From the NCBI RefSeq assembly GCF_003387475.1, contig NZ_QUNO01000016.1, positions 245,621 to 309,620 of the forward strand: a stretch of DNA of 64,000 nt, in the 5' to 3' direction. Of the stretch, positions 27,694 to 37,013 are shown one piece after another. A program made the translations under genes and the position numbers. Source of the DNA: Kutzneria buriramensis (lineage in GTDB: Bacteria > Actinomycetota > Actinomycetes > Mycobacteriales > Pseudonocardiaceae). The notes beneath the pieces were generated by a model. The model saw only the letters and a list, made by a program, of their open reading frames with translations. It was not told the DNA's origin and did not search any database. Numbering within the stretch: the first letter of the stretch is position 1; every line of letters starts with the position of its first letter.

Positions 27694-29037
27694 CTACTCC
27701 GGCAGGGCGTTGGCCCCCGCCACCCTCGCGTACCACCTGCCGCTCAGCTTAGGAGTGCGGGCGAAGGTGCCGAAGTCGACATGCGCGATGCCGAACCGTT
27801 TCGCGTAACCTTCTGCCCACTCGAAGTTGTCCAGCAGCGACCACGCGAAGTAGCCGCGCACGTCCACACCTGCGGTGATGGCCGCCTCGACGCAGTGCAG
27901 GTGCTGTTCGAAATACCGCTGCCGGTCCCGGTCCTCGACGAATCCCGCCGCGTCGGGGGCGTCGTCGTAGGCCGCCCCGTTCTCAGTGATGTGAATCGGC
28001 AGGCGGGGGTATTCGGTGTGCAGGCGGTTCAGTGTGCGGAACAATCCGTCCGGCAATTCCTCCCAGCCCATCGCGGTCGTCGGCAGGCCGCTGGGCACGT
28101 TGTGCAGGTGCTCGGCGCCGATCCATTCCGGCGTGCGGCCGCCGGCGTGCCCGGTGACGCGGTGACGGGTGTAGTAGTTGACGCCCAGCCAGTCCAGCGG
28201 GGCCCCGATGAGGGCCAGGTCGCCGTCCCTGATGTGGTCGGCGAAGCCCAGCGGGGCGAGGTCGCCGAGCACGTCGGACGGGTACTTGCCGAGCAGCACC
28301 GGGTCCAGGAAGAGGCGGTTCTGGAGGCCGTCCACCCGCCATGCGGCGTCGATGTCGACGGGGTCGTCCGGGTTGACCGGGTCGACCGCGTACAGGTTGA
28401 GCGAGATGCCGACCCTCTTGTCGATCACCTTGCGGGCGAGGCCGTGGGCCAGCAGCAGGTGGTGCACGGCGGCCGCCGCGGCGCGCGGTTCGCGCCGCCC
28501 GGGAGCGTGCACGCCGGCCGCGTAACCCAGCAGGGACGCACAGTACGGCTCGTTCAGGGTCGTCCAGTCGTCCACCCGGTCGCCCAGCGCCTCGTGCACG
28601 ACCTGGGCGTAGTCGGCGAAGTGCAGCGCGGTGTCCCGCTGCGCCCACCCGCCCTGGTGCTCCAGCCGCTGCGGCAGATCCCAGTGGTAGAGCGTCAGGA
28701 ACGGGCGGATGCCCCGGTCGAGCAGGCCGTCCACCAGCCGCTCGTAGAAGTCGAGGCCCTTGCGGTTGACCCCGCCGTCGTCGTCGACGACCCGCGGCCA
28801 GGACACCGAGAACCGGTAGGCGTTGAGGTTGAGCTCGCTCATCAGCGCGAGGTCGACGTCGAGCAGGTGGTAGTGGTTCGTCGCCACGGTCCCGTTGTCG
28901 CCGTTGACAACCCGTCCCGGCATGCGGCAGAACACGTCCCAGATCGACTCGCACCGGCCGTCCTCGACGGCCGCGCCCTCCACCTGGTACGCGGCCGTTG
29001 CCGCTCCCCACAGGAATCCCTCCGGGAACACAGTCAC
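27694..29037 (-). CDS. glycoside hydrolase family 1 beta-glucosidase
   Basis: A 447-aa cytoplasmic GH1 enzyme: FPEGFLWGAATAAYQVEGA at the N-terminus, acid/base TLNEPYC (near residue 165) and the nucleophile ITENGAAY (near residue 355). There is no signal peptide, so it splits imported disaccharides. The GTG start at 29037 overlaps the permease stop (GTGA), which excludes longer readings. Part of one operon with the ABC genes and LacI. Confidence 0.94.
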   Translation of the reverse strand: MTVFPEGFLWGAATAAYQVEGAAVEDGRCESIWDVFCRMPGRVVNGDNGTVATNHYHLLDVDLALMSELNLNAYRFSVSWPRVVDDDGGVNRKGLDFYERLVDGLLDRGIRPFLTLYHWDLPQRLEHQGGWAQRDTALHFADYAQVVHEALGDRVDDWTTLNEPYCASLLGYAAGVHAPGRREPRAAAAAVHHLLLAHGLARKVIDKRVGISLNLYAVDPVNPDDPVDIDAAWRVDGLQNRLFLDPVLLGKYPSDVLGDLAPLGFADHIRDGDLALIGAPLDWLGVNYYTRHRVTGHAGGRTPEWIGAEHLHNVPSGLPTTAMGWEELPDGLFRTLNRLHTEYPRLPIHITENGAAYDDAPDAAGFVEDRDRQRYFEQHLHCVEAAITAGVDVRGYFAWSLLDNFEWAEGYAKRFGIAHVDFGTFARTPKLSGRWYARVAGANALPE

Positions 29038-29852
29038 CCCTTCACGGCGCCCTGCATGATGCCGGCGACGAGCTGACGGCCGACCACGACGAACAGCAGG
29101 AAGATCGGGATCGTGGCCAGCGTGGTGCCGGCGAGCACCAGCGCGTAGTTGACGTAGTAGCCGGCCTGGAGCTGCTCCAGGGCCAGCTGAATGGTCGGGT
29201 TGTTCTGGTCCAGCGCGATCAGCGGCCACAGGAAGTCGTTCCAGGACTGCATGAACGTGAACAGGCCGAGCATGGCCGCGGCCGGCCGGGCCGCCGGCAC
29301 GGCGACGTGCCAGAAGACGCGGATCATCGAGCAGCCGTCGGCGCGGGCCGCCTCGATCAGCTCCGACGGCACCGCGTCCACGAGGTACTGGCGCATCCAG
29401 AACACGCCGAACGCGCTGACCAGGTTGGGCACGATCACCGCTTGCAGGTGGCCGGCCCAGCCGAACTCGGACATGGCCATGTAGAGCGGGATGATGCCGA
29501 GCTGGGTCGGCACCGCCATGGTGACGACCACGAGTACGAAAAGAACATTGCTGCCGCGGAAGTTCAGCTTGGCGAAGGCGAAACCGGCCAGCGTGGAGAA
29601 CACCACCACGGACAGGGCCACCGAACCGGACACTATCAGGCTGTTCAGCATGGCGTGCCAGAACGGCACGGTGTCCAGCACCTGCTGGGCGTTGGCCAGG
29701 AAGTTGCCGCCCGGCCACAGCGGCGGCACCTTGTCGGTGAGGATGTCGTTGCCGTGGCTGGGCACCAGGAACGACCAGTACAGCGGGAAGACCGAGCCCA
29801 GCACGAAGGCGCCGAGCAGGCCGTAGACGAGGAAACCGGGGCGGCGGGTCAT
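29034..29852 (-). CDS. sugar ABC transporter permease (MalG type)
   Basis: A 272-aa inner-membrane permease with six hydrophobic segments and the EAA loop ELIEAARADGCSMIRVFWHVAVP (near residue 172). It pairs with the upstream permease. ATGA overlap with it sets the start. No dedicated ATPase is in the operon; a shared MsiK-like ATPase elsewhere is the usual arrangement in actinomycetes (known for the family, inferred here). Confidence 0.92.
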   Translation of the reverse strand: MTRRPGFLVYGLLGAFVLGSVFPLYWSFLVPSHGNDILTDKVPPLWPGGNFLANAQQVLDTVPFWHAMLNSLIVSGSVALSVVVFSTLAGFAFAKLNFRGSNVLFVLVVVTMAVPTQLGIIPLYMAMSEFGWAGHLQAVIVPNLVSAFGVFWMRQYLVDAVPSELIEAARADGCSMIRVFWHVAVPAARPAAAMLGLFTFMQSWNDFLWPLIALDQNNPTIQLALEQLQAGYYVNYALVLAGTTLATIPIFLLFVVVGRQLVAGIMQGAVKG

Positions 29853-30805
29853 CGGCTCAGCCTCCGGGTGAGGAAGTAGTTGCCGACGGCGGCGACCACG
29901 ATCACCAGGAACAGCGCCCAGGCGATGGCGCTGGCGTAGCCGAGCCGCAGGTTCTCGAACGCCGACTGGTACAGGTACAGCGTGACGGTCTGGAACTGGT
30001 TGGTGGAGCCGCCGGTGTTCGAGCCGGGCTGGGCGCTGAACAGCTTGGGCTCGGTGAAGATCTGGAGCCCGCCGATGGTGGACGTGATCACCACGAAGGT
30101 GATGGTGGGCCGCAGCATCGGCAGGGTGATGTTGGTGAACCGCCGCCACGGGCCGGCGCCGTCGATCATCGCCGCCTCGTGCAGCTCCGGCGGTATCGCC
30201 TGCATCGCGGCCAGCACGATCAGCGCGTTGTAGCCGGTCCAGCGCCAGTTGACCATGGTGGCGATGGCGATGTGGCTGGCCAGCCGGTTGCCCTGCCAGT
30301 CGATCGGGCCGATCCCGATCAGGTCCATCACCGAGTTGACCAGGCCGTAGTTGACGCCGAACAGGTTGCCGAAGATGATGCCGACCGCGACCAGGCTCGC
30401 CACGTACGGGACGAGGACACCCATCCGGAAGCCCGTGCGCAGCCGCAGGTTCGTGTTCAGCAGCGCGGCCACGCCGATCGCGACGATCACCTGCGGCACG
30501 CTGGAGAGCAGGAAGATGCTGACGGTGTTGGCCAGCGCGTTCCAGAACTGCGCATCCGTCAGCAGTTCGGTGTAGTTGCCGGCGCCCAGGAACTTCGCCG
30601 TGTCGTCGCCCAGCTGCCAGTCGAACAGCGACACGTATCCCGTGTACAGCAACGGGAACAGCCCGACCACCGCGAACACCACGAAGAACGGCGCGACGTA
30701 GACGTAGGGCGAGACCTTCAGATCCAGCTTGGCCCAGCGATCCCGCCGCGCGACGGCCGGAGTGGCGGACTCCGGTCGTCGCGCGGGCAGTTGGGTCAGC
30801 GTCAC
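29849..30805 (-). CDS. sugar ABC transporter permease (MalF type)
   Basis: A 318-aa permease with six hydrophobic segments and the EAA-type loop ELHEAAMIDGAGPWRRFTNI near residue 205. The N-terminus is a charged cytoplasmic stretch. The GTG start at 30805 overlaps the binding-protein stop (GTGA). It forms the channel with the MalG-type partner. Confidence 0.92.
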   Translation of the reverse strand: MTLTQLPARRPESATPAVARRDRWAKLDLKVSPYVYVAPFFVVFAVVGLFPLLYTGYVSLFDWQLGDDTAKFLGAGNYTELLTDAQFWNALANTVSIFLLSSVPQVIVAIGVAALLNTNLRLRTGFRMGVLVPYVASLVAVGIIFGNLFGVNYGLVNSVMDLIGIGPIDWQGNRLASHIAIATMVNWRWTGYNALIVLAAMQAIPPELHEAAMIDGAGPWRRFTNITLPMLRPTITFVVITSTIGGLQIFTEPKLFSAQPGSNTGGSTNQFQTVTLYLYQSAFENLRLGYASAIAWALFLVIVVAAVGNYFLTRRLSR

Positions 30806-32073
30806 TTCGCGGCCTTCTCGGCGCCGGCTACGGCCTGCTGCCAGCCGTCGGCGGTGGACTTGCCCTGCTCCACGGCCTGGAGGGCCGGCGCGAACACGTT
30901 GTCCTGGATCTGGCCGTCCTGCGGACCCTTGTACTGCGCCTTGGCCACCTTCTTGGCCTGCTCCGCGTACAGGGCGCCGGTCTTCACGCCGCCGAAGTAG
31001 GCGTTGGTGGTGTTGAGCAGCTCGGGCGCCTGCAACGCCTGCACCTGGCTCGGGAACGGACCCTTGGCCACGAACGCCTTGATCTGCTGCGCCGGCGCGG
31101 TCAGCCAGGCGGCCAGCGCCGCGGCCTCCTTGGGATGCTTGCTCTGCAACGGAACCGTGAGGTACGAGCCGCCCCAGTTGCCGCCGCCGTTGGGGAACGC
31201 GTCGGTGACCGCCCACTTGCCCTTGTTGTCCGGGCCGGAGTTCTGCTCGACCACGCCCAGCATCCAGGCCGGGCAGACGGTGGTGGCGAAGGCGCCGGTC
31301 TTGAAGCCGGCCTGCCACTCGTTGCTGAAGGACACCAGCTTCGCGGACTCCTTGTCGGCGATCGCCTGCGTGACCGTGTCCCAGTCCGACTTGATGTCGG
31401 GATTCGAGCTCACCACGAGGGTGTTGTTGGTGTCGTAGTAGCCGACGTCGTGCTGGTTGTGCATGGCGTTGAAGATCTGCGTGGAGGTGTCGAACCACGC
31501 CTTGCCGGTCTTCTGGGCGTAGGTCTTGCCGGCCGCGAAGTAGCTCTGCCAGCTGGCGAACAGCGCCTTCACGCCGTCGGCGTCGGCCGGCAGGCCGGCC
31601 TGCTGCAACAGGTCCGTGCGGTAGCACATGGCGAGCGGGCCGATGTCGGTGCCGTAGCCGATCAGCTTGCCGTCCTTGGACTTGCCGGCGTCGTACTTCC
31701 ACGGCAGCCAGCGGTCCGGGCCGGCGTCGGCCGGGCCGATCTTGCTCAGGTCGTTGAACTTGTCCGCCTTGGTGAGGACCTGGGCCAGGTAGCCCTCCTC
31801 CACCGCCTCCACGTCGTCCAGGCCCGAGCCCGCGGCCAGCTTGGTGAACAGCTCCTGGTGGTGCGGCGCGGCCTGGCCGACCTTGTGCGCCGTGATCACG
31901 ATGTCCGGGTGCTCGGCCTGGTACTGCTTGAGCAGGTCCTCGTAGCCGAACTCGCCGAACGTGGCGATGGATAAGTGGATCTTGCTGTCCGCCGCGTCGC
32001 CGGCGCCGCACGCGGCGGCGGTTGCCGCCACCAGGGCCGTCGCGATGGCGGTCGCGAGAAGTCTTTGACGCAT
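30802..32073 (-). CDS. sugar-binding lipoprotein of ABC transporter
   Basis: A 423-aa exported solute-binding lipoprotein: signal with lipobox AAAC (Cys about 22), then the binding-protein body (IHLSIATFGEFGYEDLLKQY). First gene of the sugar operon. The ATG has GGAG 8 nt upstream, and a consensus promoter with two LacI palindromes lies in front. Sugar identity is inferred from the GH1 enzyme, probably a beta-glucoside. Confidence 0.93.
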   Translation of the reverse strand: MRQRLLATAIATALVAATAAACGAGDAADSKIHLSIATFGEFGYEDLLKQYQAEHPDIVITAHKVGQAAPHHQELFTKLAAGSGLDDVEAVEEGYLAQVLTKADKFNDLSKIGPADAGPDRWLPWKYDAGKSKDGKLIGYGTDIGPLAMCYRTDLLQQAGLPADADGVKALFASWQSYFAAGKTYAQKTGKAWFDTSTQIFNAMHNQHDVGYYDTNNTLVVSSNPDIKSDWDTVTQAIADKESAKLVSFSNEWQAGFKTGAFATTVCPAWMLGVVEQNSGPDNKGKWAVTDAFPNGGGNWGGSYLTVPLQSKHPKEAAALAAWLTAPAQQIKAFVAKGPFPSQVQALQAPELLNTTNAYFGGVKTGALYAEQAKKVAKAQYKGPQDGQIQDNVFAPALQAVEQGKSTADGWQQAVAGAEKAAK

Positions 32074-32087
32074 GTGCTCCGCTCCAT

Positions 32088-32105
32088 TCTGGAAGCGCTT
32101 CCAGA
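32088..32105. promoter_or_regulatory. LacI-family operator (promoter-proximal)
   Basis: TCTGGAAGCGCTTCCAGA is a perfect 18-bp palindrome with the central CG of LacI/GalR operators. It lies between the predicted transcription start and the binding-protein ATG, a position where a bound repressor blocks transcription. Confidence 0.8.
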
Positions 32106-32118
32106 CGCTGCGGGCGAG

Positions 32119-32146
32119 TTTGTAGCCTCTGTGTCGCCCGTGTCAA
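32119..32146 (-). promoter_or_regulatory. promoter of the sugar-uptake operon
   Basis: On the minus strand TTGACA (32146-32141), a 16-nt spacer and TACAAA (32124-32119). The start of transcription should fall near 32112, just before the proximal LacI operator. Confidence 0.65.
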
Positions 32147-32174
32147 CGGTCGGAGGCCATCCCGTAACCAGATT

Positions 32175-32192
32175 TCTGGAAGCGCTCCCAGT
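32175..32192. promoter_or_regulatory. LacI-family operator (distal)
   Basis: TCTGGAAGCGCTCCCAGT differs from the proximal palindrome at two positions in one arm. It lies upstream of the -35 box, 87 nt from the proximal site, a spacing that would allow a DNA loop. Confidence 0.7.
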
Positions 32193-32205
32193 CGGTGTCG
32201 ACAAG

Positions 32206-32241
32206 GAGCGGCGCCGGCAGGAAGCCCCGCCGGCGCCGCTC
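32206..32241 (-). terminator. terminator of the GH2 gene
   Basis: GAGCGGCGCCGGC and GCCGGCGCCGCTC form a perfect 13-bp stem with a 10-nt loop, 14 nt past the GH2 stop on the minus strand. It separates GH2 transcription from the sugar operon. Confidence 0.7.
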
Positions 32242-32254
32242 TGTCAGCGGTCGA

Positions 32255-35110
32255 TCACCCGATGTGCAGGATGTTCGCCTTCGTCGCCGCCGCGCGCTGC
32301 GCGCCGACGGAGCCGGCGTCCGTGCCCGCCTTCACGTCGAACCTGGCCAGGTTCCAGCCCTGGATGCTCACCACCGGCGTCGCGCCGTGCAGATCGGCCG
32401 TGTTGTAGGTGACGGTGAGCGTCTGCGACTCCCCCGGCCACAGGCTGACGTCGTTGTCGCTCCACAGGCCGGCCGTCACCTGGTTGTCGCCCTGCTGCTC
32501 GGTGCCGTCCGCGTTGCCGCGGCGGATGTCCGCCCGCAGGAAAAAGCCGACGACCGGCTTCTGGGAGGTGTTCGTGATCGTCACCTTCGTGACCTGCTTG
32601 CCGCCGTCCTGCTGCTCCGAGGCCGCCACCGCGGACACCTTGGCCGGGTCGAGGTTCTGGAGGTCCTGGAGGTTCGCGTACTGCGCCATGGTCGCCCGCG
32701 GGGTCTTGAAGCCGGCCGACCAGTCCACGACGTCCTGCTGGGTGGACAGCCAGTACACGTTCCGGTCCACGACCTGATCGCCCTTGCGCAGCAACAGCTC
32801 CACGAAGTAGGTGCTGGCCCCGTCCGGCGGCGTGGTGACCGCGGGCGTGTTCGGCTTGAGGACGTCGTTGCGCACCTGCTGGCTGTCCAGGCCGGCCGGC
32901 TGCGAGCGCTGGTCGTCCAGCACCTTGCCGTCGAAGTCGTACACCTTGGACTCGACGGTCAGGCCGTCCTGCCTGTCGGCGCCCATGTTGTCGATGGTCA
33001 CGCCGCCGTCGTCGTAGGCGTACAACACGTGCAGCGGCTCGTTCGCCTTCTTGGCGCCGAAGAAGCTGCCCGCCTGGTCGCCGTCGTTGTTGTAGAGATT
33101 CCAGAGCAGGCTCGGCCAGCCCTTGTTGCCCTGCCAGTAGATCGTGCCGGTCGCCGGCGTCGGCTGGTTGGTCGAGTGGTCGATGAACGCCTCGAACTGC
33201 GAGCGCGTGTTCTCGTAGTTCTGCACCTGCGCCCGCTGCACGTACTGGTCCAGGCCCGACCACTGGCCGTACCGGCTCTGCAGAGCCTGGTCGAAGCTGA
33301 ACAGCGTGCCGAAGTGGTAGCCGTTGGGACCCTCGACCGAGGGGTTGGCGTGGTACTGGTTGTAGTTCGGGTCCTGCCACAGCGCGGCCTGCTCGTCGGC
33401 GCTCAGGAAGCGGTTGAGCGAGTCCTGCGTCGGCACCGTGTCACCCGCGCTCTGCTCGCTGTCGAAGCCCCAGGAGGCGCACAGGTTGGTGCGGCCGGGG
33501 TCCGCCGGGTCGTAGTGGCTGGTGTCGTACCAGCAACTCGGGGGCACATAGTCGTACGGGCCTTCCCGCTCGCCGGACGGCCCCAGTTTGTCGGTGCCCT
33601 GGTACTCGGCGGAGGCCACCAGCGGCACGGTGAAGTCCGCGTCCTGGAACGCCTGCAACGACACCGCTTCCTGGCGCGGCGTGGGGACGTTGTCGCTCCA
33701 GCTGAACGTGATCACGCTCGGGTGGTCGCGCAGGCGCTCGCCGACCGTCTGGGCCGACAGCTGGAGGACGCGGAAGTCGGCGTCGGTGACCCTGCTCTCG
33801 TCCGGCGGCAGCTGCCAGCGGTCGCAGCACGAGAAGCCGGCGTTGACCAGAATGCCCGCGCGGTCCATCTGCTCGTAGAAGTCGTCCGGCAGGAAGTGGC
33901 CCTCCACGCGGACCAGGTTGATGCCCATGTTCTTCAGCAACTGGATCTGGTGGGCGATGTCCGCCGAGTCGTAGTGCAGCAGCAGGTCCTCGTCGAAGCC
34001 GACGCCGCGGACCACCAGCCGCTGGCCGTTGACCGAGTAGCTGCGGACGCCGTCCGGAGCCATGTCCGACTTTCCGACCAGGTCCGTCGTGACCGTGCGG
34101 ATGCCGAACTGCTCACGCGTGCCGCTGCCCGCAACCTCGGTTGTCAGCGTGTACAGCGGCTGTGCGCCCAGGTAGTACGGCCACCACACCTTCGGCCGCT
34201 CGATGGTGATGGTGCGGAAGGTGACCGTCTGGGTGCTGTGCGGCTGCACCGTCACCGTCTGGGCCACCGTCCACTGCCGACCGCCCGGCGCGGTCACCGT
34301 CGCCTTCGCCAGCGTCGTCTGCGGCTTGTCGGTGTTGTTGGTGACGTCCGTCTTGGGCGTCAGCGTGGTGCTGCTCAGGTCCTTCGCGTTGTCCTGGAGG
34401 ACGTGTGCGTTGCCGTTCGTCAGGGTGCCCGAGACCCGGAGCTGGACCGGGTAGTGGATGCCCGTTTCGTTGTCCGGCGGGATCTGGCTCCAGTCGATGC
34501 GCGACACCGTGAACATGGACCCCGGGTCGTTCGGGTACATCTCCAGCGCCACCGTGTTGCGGCCGCTCGTGAGGATCTTCGAGACGTCGAAGGTGAACTT
34601 CGTGTAGGCGCCCGTCACCGTGTCACTGGTCGCCAGCCGGTGGCCGTTGACCCAGACGTCCGCCTTGCCGATGACGCCGTTCACGACCAGCTGCGCCGTC
34701 TCCCCGTTCACGAGGTCCGGCGCGAAGTCGGTGCGGAACCACCAGGGAGCCGCGAACGGCCCGTCCGTGATCGGGCTGGCGCCGGTCGGCAGCGAACCGA
34801 AGCACTTGCGCATGTTGTCCGAGAAGTAGATGTCAGGGCACTTCCCGTTCTGAACCAGCGCCCCCATCTCCGTACCCGGTGCTCCCGCGTCGTCCGGCCG
34901 TACCTGCAGCCACCCGCTCGTGTCGAACCCCGGCTTCGAGACCTCCTCGCCCGGCTGCGTCGCGTCCGCGCTGCTCTGCACCTGCCACCCCTGCAGGCCC
35001 AGCGTCGTAAGCGCCGCCTTCGCCACCGCCGGCGTCGGCATCGGCCCTCCCGACGCCGTCACACCCAGCGCCACCACGCACGCCAGCACCGCGCCCAGCG
35101 TTCGTTTCAT
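32255..35110 (-). CDS. GH2 exo-beta-D-glucosaminidase-type enzyme
   Basis: A 951-aa secreted enzyme resembling the actinobacterial chitosan-degrading exo-glucosaminidase CsxA. It has a signal peptide (RTLGAVLACVVALGVTASG), the N-terminal beta-sandwich with FAAPWWFRTDF, immunoglobulin-like domains and a central barrel with VRVEGHFLPDDFYEQMD. The barrel segment ITFSWSDNVPT is where CsxA has its acid Asp, and GFDSEQSAG is where CsxA has the nucleophile Glu (its NSETSAG). A C-terminal GAKKANEPLHV..Y block follows. The ATG at 35110 has GGGGGAG 9 nt upstream. It removes terminal glucosamine from chitosan oligomers if the homology holds; the chitinase at 20 kb would fit the same substrate. Confidence 0.87.
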   Translation of the reverse strand: MKRTLGAVLACVVALGVTASGGPMPTPAVAKAALTTLGLQGWQVQSSADATQPGEEVSKPGFDTSGWLQVRPDDAGAPGTEMGALVQNGKCPDIYFSDNMRKCFGSLPTGASPITDGPFAAPWWFRTDFAPDLVNGETAQLVVNGVIGKADVWVNGHRLATSDTVTGAYTKFTFDVSKILTSGRNTVALEMYPNDPGSMFTVSRIDWSQIPPDNETGIHYPVQLRVSGTLTNGNAHVLQDNAKDLSSTTLTPKTDVTNNTDKPQTTLAKATVTAPGGRQWTVAQTVTVQPHSTQTVTFRTITIERPKVWWPYYLGAQPLYTLTTEVAGSGTREQFGIRTVTTDLVGKSDMAPDGVRSYSVNGQRLVVRGVGFDEDLLLHYDSADIAHQIQLLKNMGINLVRVEGHFLPDDFYEQMDRAGILVNAGFSCCDRWQLPPDESRVTDADFRVLQLSAQTVGERLRDHPSVITFSWSDNVPTPRQEAVSLQAFQDADFTVPLVASAEYQGTDKLGPSGEREGPYDYVPPSCWYDTSHYDPADPGRTNLCASWGFDSEQSAGDTVPTQDSLNRFLSADEQAALWQDPNYNQYHANPSVEGPNGYHFGTLFSFDQALQSRYGQWSGLDQYVQRAQVQNYENTRSQFEAFIDHSTNQPTPATGTIYWQGNKGWPSLLWNLYNNDGDQAGSFFGAKKANEPLHVLYAYDDGGVTIDNMGADRQDGLTVESKVYDFDGKVLDDQRSQPAGLDSQQVRNDVLKPNTPAVTTPPDGASTYFVELLLRKGDQVVDRNVYWLSTQQDVVDWSAGFKTPRATMAQYANLQDLQNLDPAKVSAVAASEQQDGGKQVTKVTITNTSQKPVVGFFLRADIRRGNADGTEQQGDNQVTAGLWSDNDVSLWPGESQTLTVTYNTADLHGATPVVSIQGWNLARFDVKAGTDAGSVGAQRAAATKANILHIG

Positions 35111-35164
35111 CAACCGTCGCTCCCCCACCACCGCACCAGTTCAGTCGGTCTCCTTATACACAAC

Positions 35165-35241
35165 CCCACCCTCCTCCCCTCCAGGCCCCACCTCCACCCC
35201 GTCCCGCCCCATCTCCCCAGCTCAGCGCCCCCCAACCCCCC
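35165..35241 (+). other. pyrimidine-rich tract before the tRNA
   Basis: The gap between the GH2 start and the tRNA holds about 77 nt that are almost entirely C and T on the plus strand (repeated CCTCC, CCCCA-type words). It might adopt unusual DNA structure or simply reflect relaxed sequence. No gene is seen in the 196-bp gap. Confidence 0.5.
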
Positions 35242-35306
35242 GATTTCGATCTTGCCGCCGAATGCGCTAAGCTGTCCCAGCACTCAACGAACACCGAGTG
35301 CCAGAC

Positions 35307-35380
<74 letters not shown>

Positions 35381-35387
35381 CGGTCGA

Positions 35388-35428
35388 GAGGGTCTTCGCA
35401 GCTCAGACGCTGTGAAGACCCTCTTTTT
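35388..35428 (+). terminator. terminator of tRNA-Pro
   Basis: GAGGGTCTTC and GAAGACCCTC form a 10-bp perfect stem with a 16-nt loop, followed by TTTTT. Confidence 0.9.
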
Positions 35429-35494
35429 GTGATCTTGTTCCGCTCGTCGAGCTCAAGCACGCCGCTCCTGGACACCTTGACTGACGAGGTTCAC

Positions 35495-35764
35495 ATGCCA
35501 CTCCTGGACCTGGACAAGATCACCAACGACCTTCCCACACTGTGGGACAGCTACCTCCGCAGCTGGGATCGGACCCTCCGTTCGGCCAACCGCCCGGAGA
35601 CCACCCGCTACAACTACCTGCTCGCCGCCCGACAGCTCGCGCTCTACCTCGCGGAGTACTCCCCCGACCCCGAGGCGAATGACGCGGCCGACGACCCGAC
35701 CGACGTCACGCGCGCCCACATCGAGCATTTCCAGGCCTGGATGATCGAGACCCGCTCAGCCGCC
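35495..35764 (+). pseudogene. tyrosine-recombinase integrase, 5' part only
   Basis: About 90 residues of an integrase N-terminal core-binding domain: LWDSYLRSWDRTLRSANRPE, then YLLAARQLALYLAEY and ARAHIEHFQAWMIETRSA. The catalytic domain is gone because an IS begins at 35765. The reading frame then runs into IS sequence for about 25 codons. It lies 115 nt after tRNA-Pro, the usual arrangement for an integrative element. Confidence 0.82.
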
Positions 35765-36931
35765 TGTGGGTGCCCGAAACTCGGCCACCTCACGCGACCT
35801 GCCGGTATTCGTGGATGGCTCCGCCGAGGCGGTCACGTCTGATGATCTTGCTGTCGATGGTTTCGGGCTGGGGGAGTGGTCGAAGCGGGGCGGCGTGGGC
35901 GAGGGCTCGGTGCGGTCGGTGGGTATTGAAGTGGGTCTCGTACTCGGCGAGGACCTGGCGGAGGTGCCAGACATTGACGACGAGGATGCGGTCAAGGATC
36001 TCGCGGCGGCAGCTACCCACCCGGCGTTCCATGATCGCGTTCGCGCGAGGCGCTCGGATCGGCGTCTTGATGATCTGAATGCCCTCGCTGAGGAACACTG
36101 CATCGAACATCGCCGTGAACTTCGAGTCCCGGTCGCGGATCAGGAACTTGAACTGCGACACACCGTCGCCGAGGTCCATGAGGAGGTTCCGTGCTTGTTG
36201 GGCGATCCAGTCCGCGGTGGGATGTTCGGTCACGCCGAGGACGTGGACCCGGCGGGTCGCGTGCTCGACGACCGCGAAGCAGTACAGTCGTGTGAGCATG
36301 ACGGTGTCGCAATGGAAAAAGTCGCAGGCCAGAATGCCGTGTGCTTGGGCGCGCAGGAATTCGGCCCAGGTTGGGCCCGAGCGTCGGGGACACGGGTCTA
36401 TTCCGGCTCGTTTGAGGATTGCCCAGACGGTGGAGGCGCCGACTTTGTTACCGAGGCCGGCGAGTTCTCCGGTGATGCGCCGGTACCCCCAGCCAGGATT
36501 GTCTTGGGCCATGCGCAGGATCAGCTCGCGAGTTGACGGCCGCGTGGCTGGTCGTCCTGGTCGTCGGCGCTGGTAAGTCCAGCGTTGCTTGACCAGGTCG
36601 GCGTGCCAGCGTAGGAGCGTGCCTGGGGTGACGAACAAGTGCCGACGGCGCGCGGTGGACAGCAATCGGGCCAGTGCGCTGATGACGGCGCGATCCGCCC
36701 AGGACGGCCGGGGCCGCGCGACGTGCCGCCGTAAGACGGCCAGTTGATGGCGCAGTACCAGGATCTCCGCGTCCTTGGCGGTGTCCGAGCGGACCAATAG
36801 GGCTGTCCAGGACAGGAGTCGATAGAAGATCAGGTACACGAGTCGCAACGCCACGACCGTCGATCATGCCGAACGCGATCCACCTGCCATCGCCCAGGTC
36901 AACGCCCATGGCCGAGTATCAGGCACCCACA
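35765..36931 (-). mobile_element. insertion sequence with rve-type transposase (IS1 in this report)
   Basis: 1167 bp bounded by 23-bp imperfect inverted repeats: 35765-35787 begins TGTGGGTGCCCGAAACTCGG and 36909-36931 in reverse complement begins TGTGGGTGCCTGATACTCGG (21 of 23 match). Ends are TG...CA. No target duplication is visible: the left flank is the integrase fragment and the right flank is an older transposase remnant. Confidence 0.85.
35790..36854 (-). CDS. IS transposase, DDE/rve integrase-core type
   Basis: A 354-aa transposase: N-terminal helical DNA-binding part (AEILVLRHQLAVLRRHVARP), then the rve catalytic core with LACDFFHCDTV (first D), IRDRDSKFTAMFDAVF (second D) and APRANAIMERRVGSCRRE (final E), and a C-terminal FNTHRPHRAL. 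It appears intact. It is related to, but clearly different from, the transposases at 60.7 kb and 63.2 kb. Confidence 0.9.
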   Translation of the reverse strand: MALRLVYLIFYRLLSWTALLVRSDTAKDAEILVLRHQLAVLRRHVARPRPSWADRAVISALARLLSTARRRHLFVTPGTLLRWHADLVKQRWTYQRRRPGRPATRPSTRELILRMAQDNPGWGYRRITGELAGLGNKVGASTVWAILKRAGIDPCPRRSGPTWAEFLRAQAHGILACDFFHCDTVMLTRLYCFAVVEHATRRVHVLGVTEHPTADWIAQQARNLLMDLGDGVSQFKFLIRDRDSKFTAMFDAVFLSEGIQIIKTPIRAPRANAIMERRVGSCRREILDRILVVNVWHLRQVLAEYETHFNTHRPHRALAHAAPLRPLPQPETIDSKIIRRDRLGGAIHEYRQVA

Positions 36932-37008
36932 CGGTGATCTGATGGCACAGGGCAAGGATCTCGATGTCTTTGGCCCTGTCACCGATCGGCAGCAGCCGTA
37001 GCGCTGGA
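36932..37008 (-). pseudogene. remnant of a second related transposase
   Basis: About 26 codons on the minus strand read LRLLPIGDRAKDIEILALCHQITV, the N-terminal signature of the same transposase family, ending exactly at the right inverted repeat of IS1. The rest of that element is missing on the other side, indicating a deletion next to IS1. Confidence 0.7.
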
Positions 37009-37013
37009 CCCGC

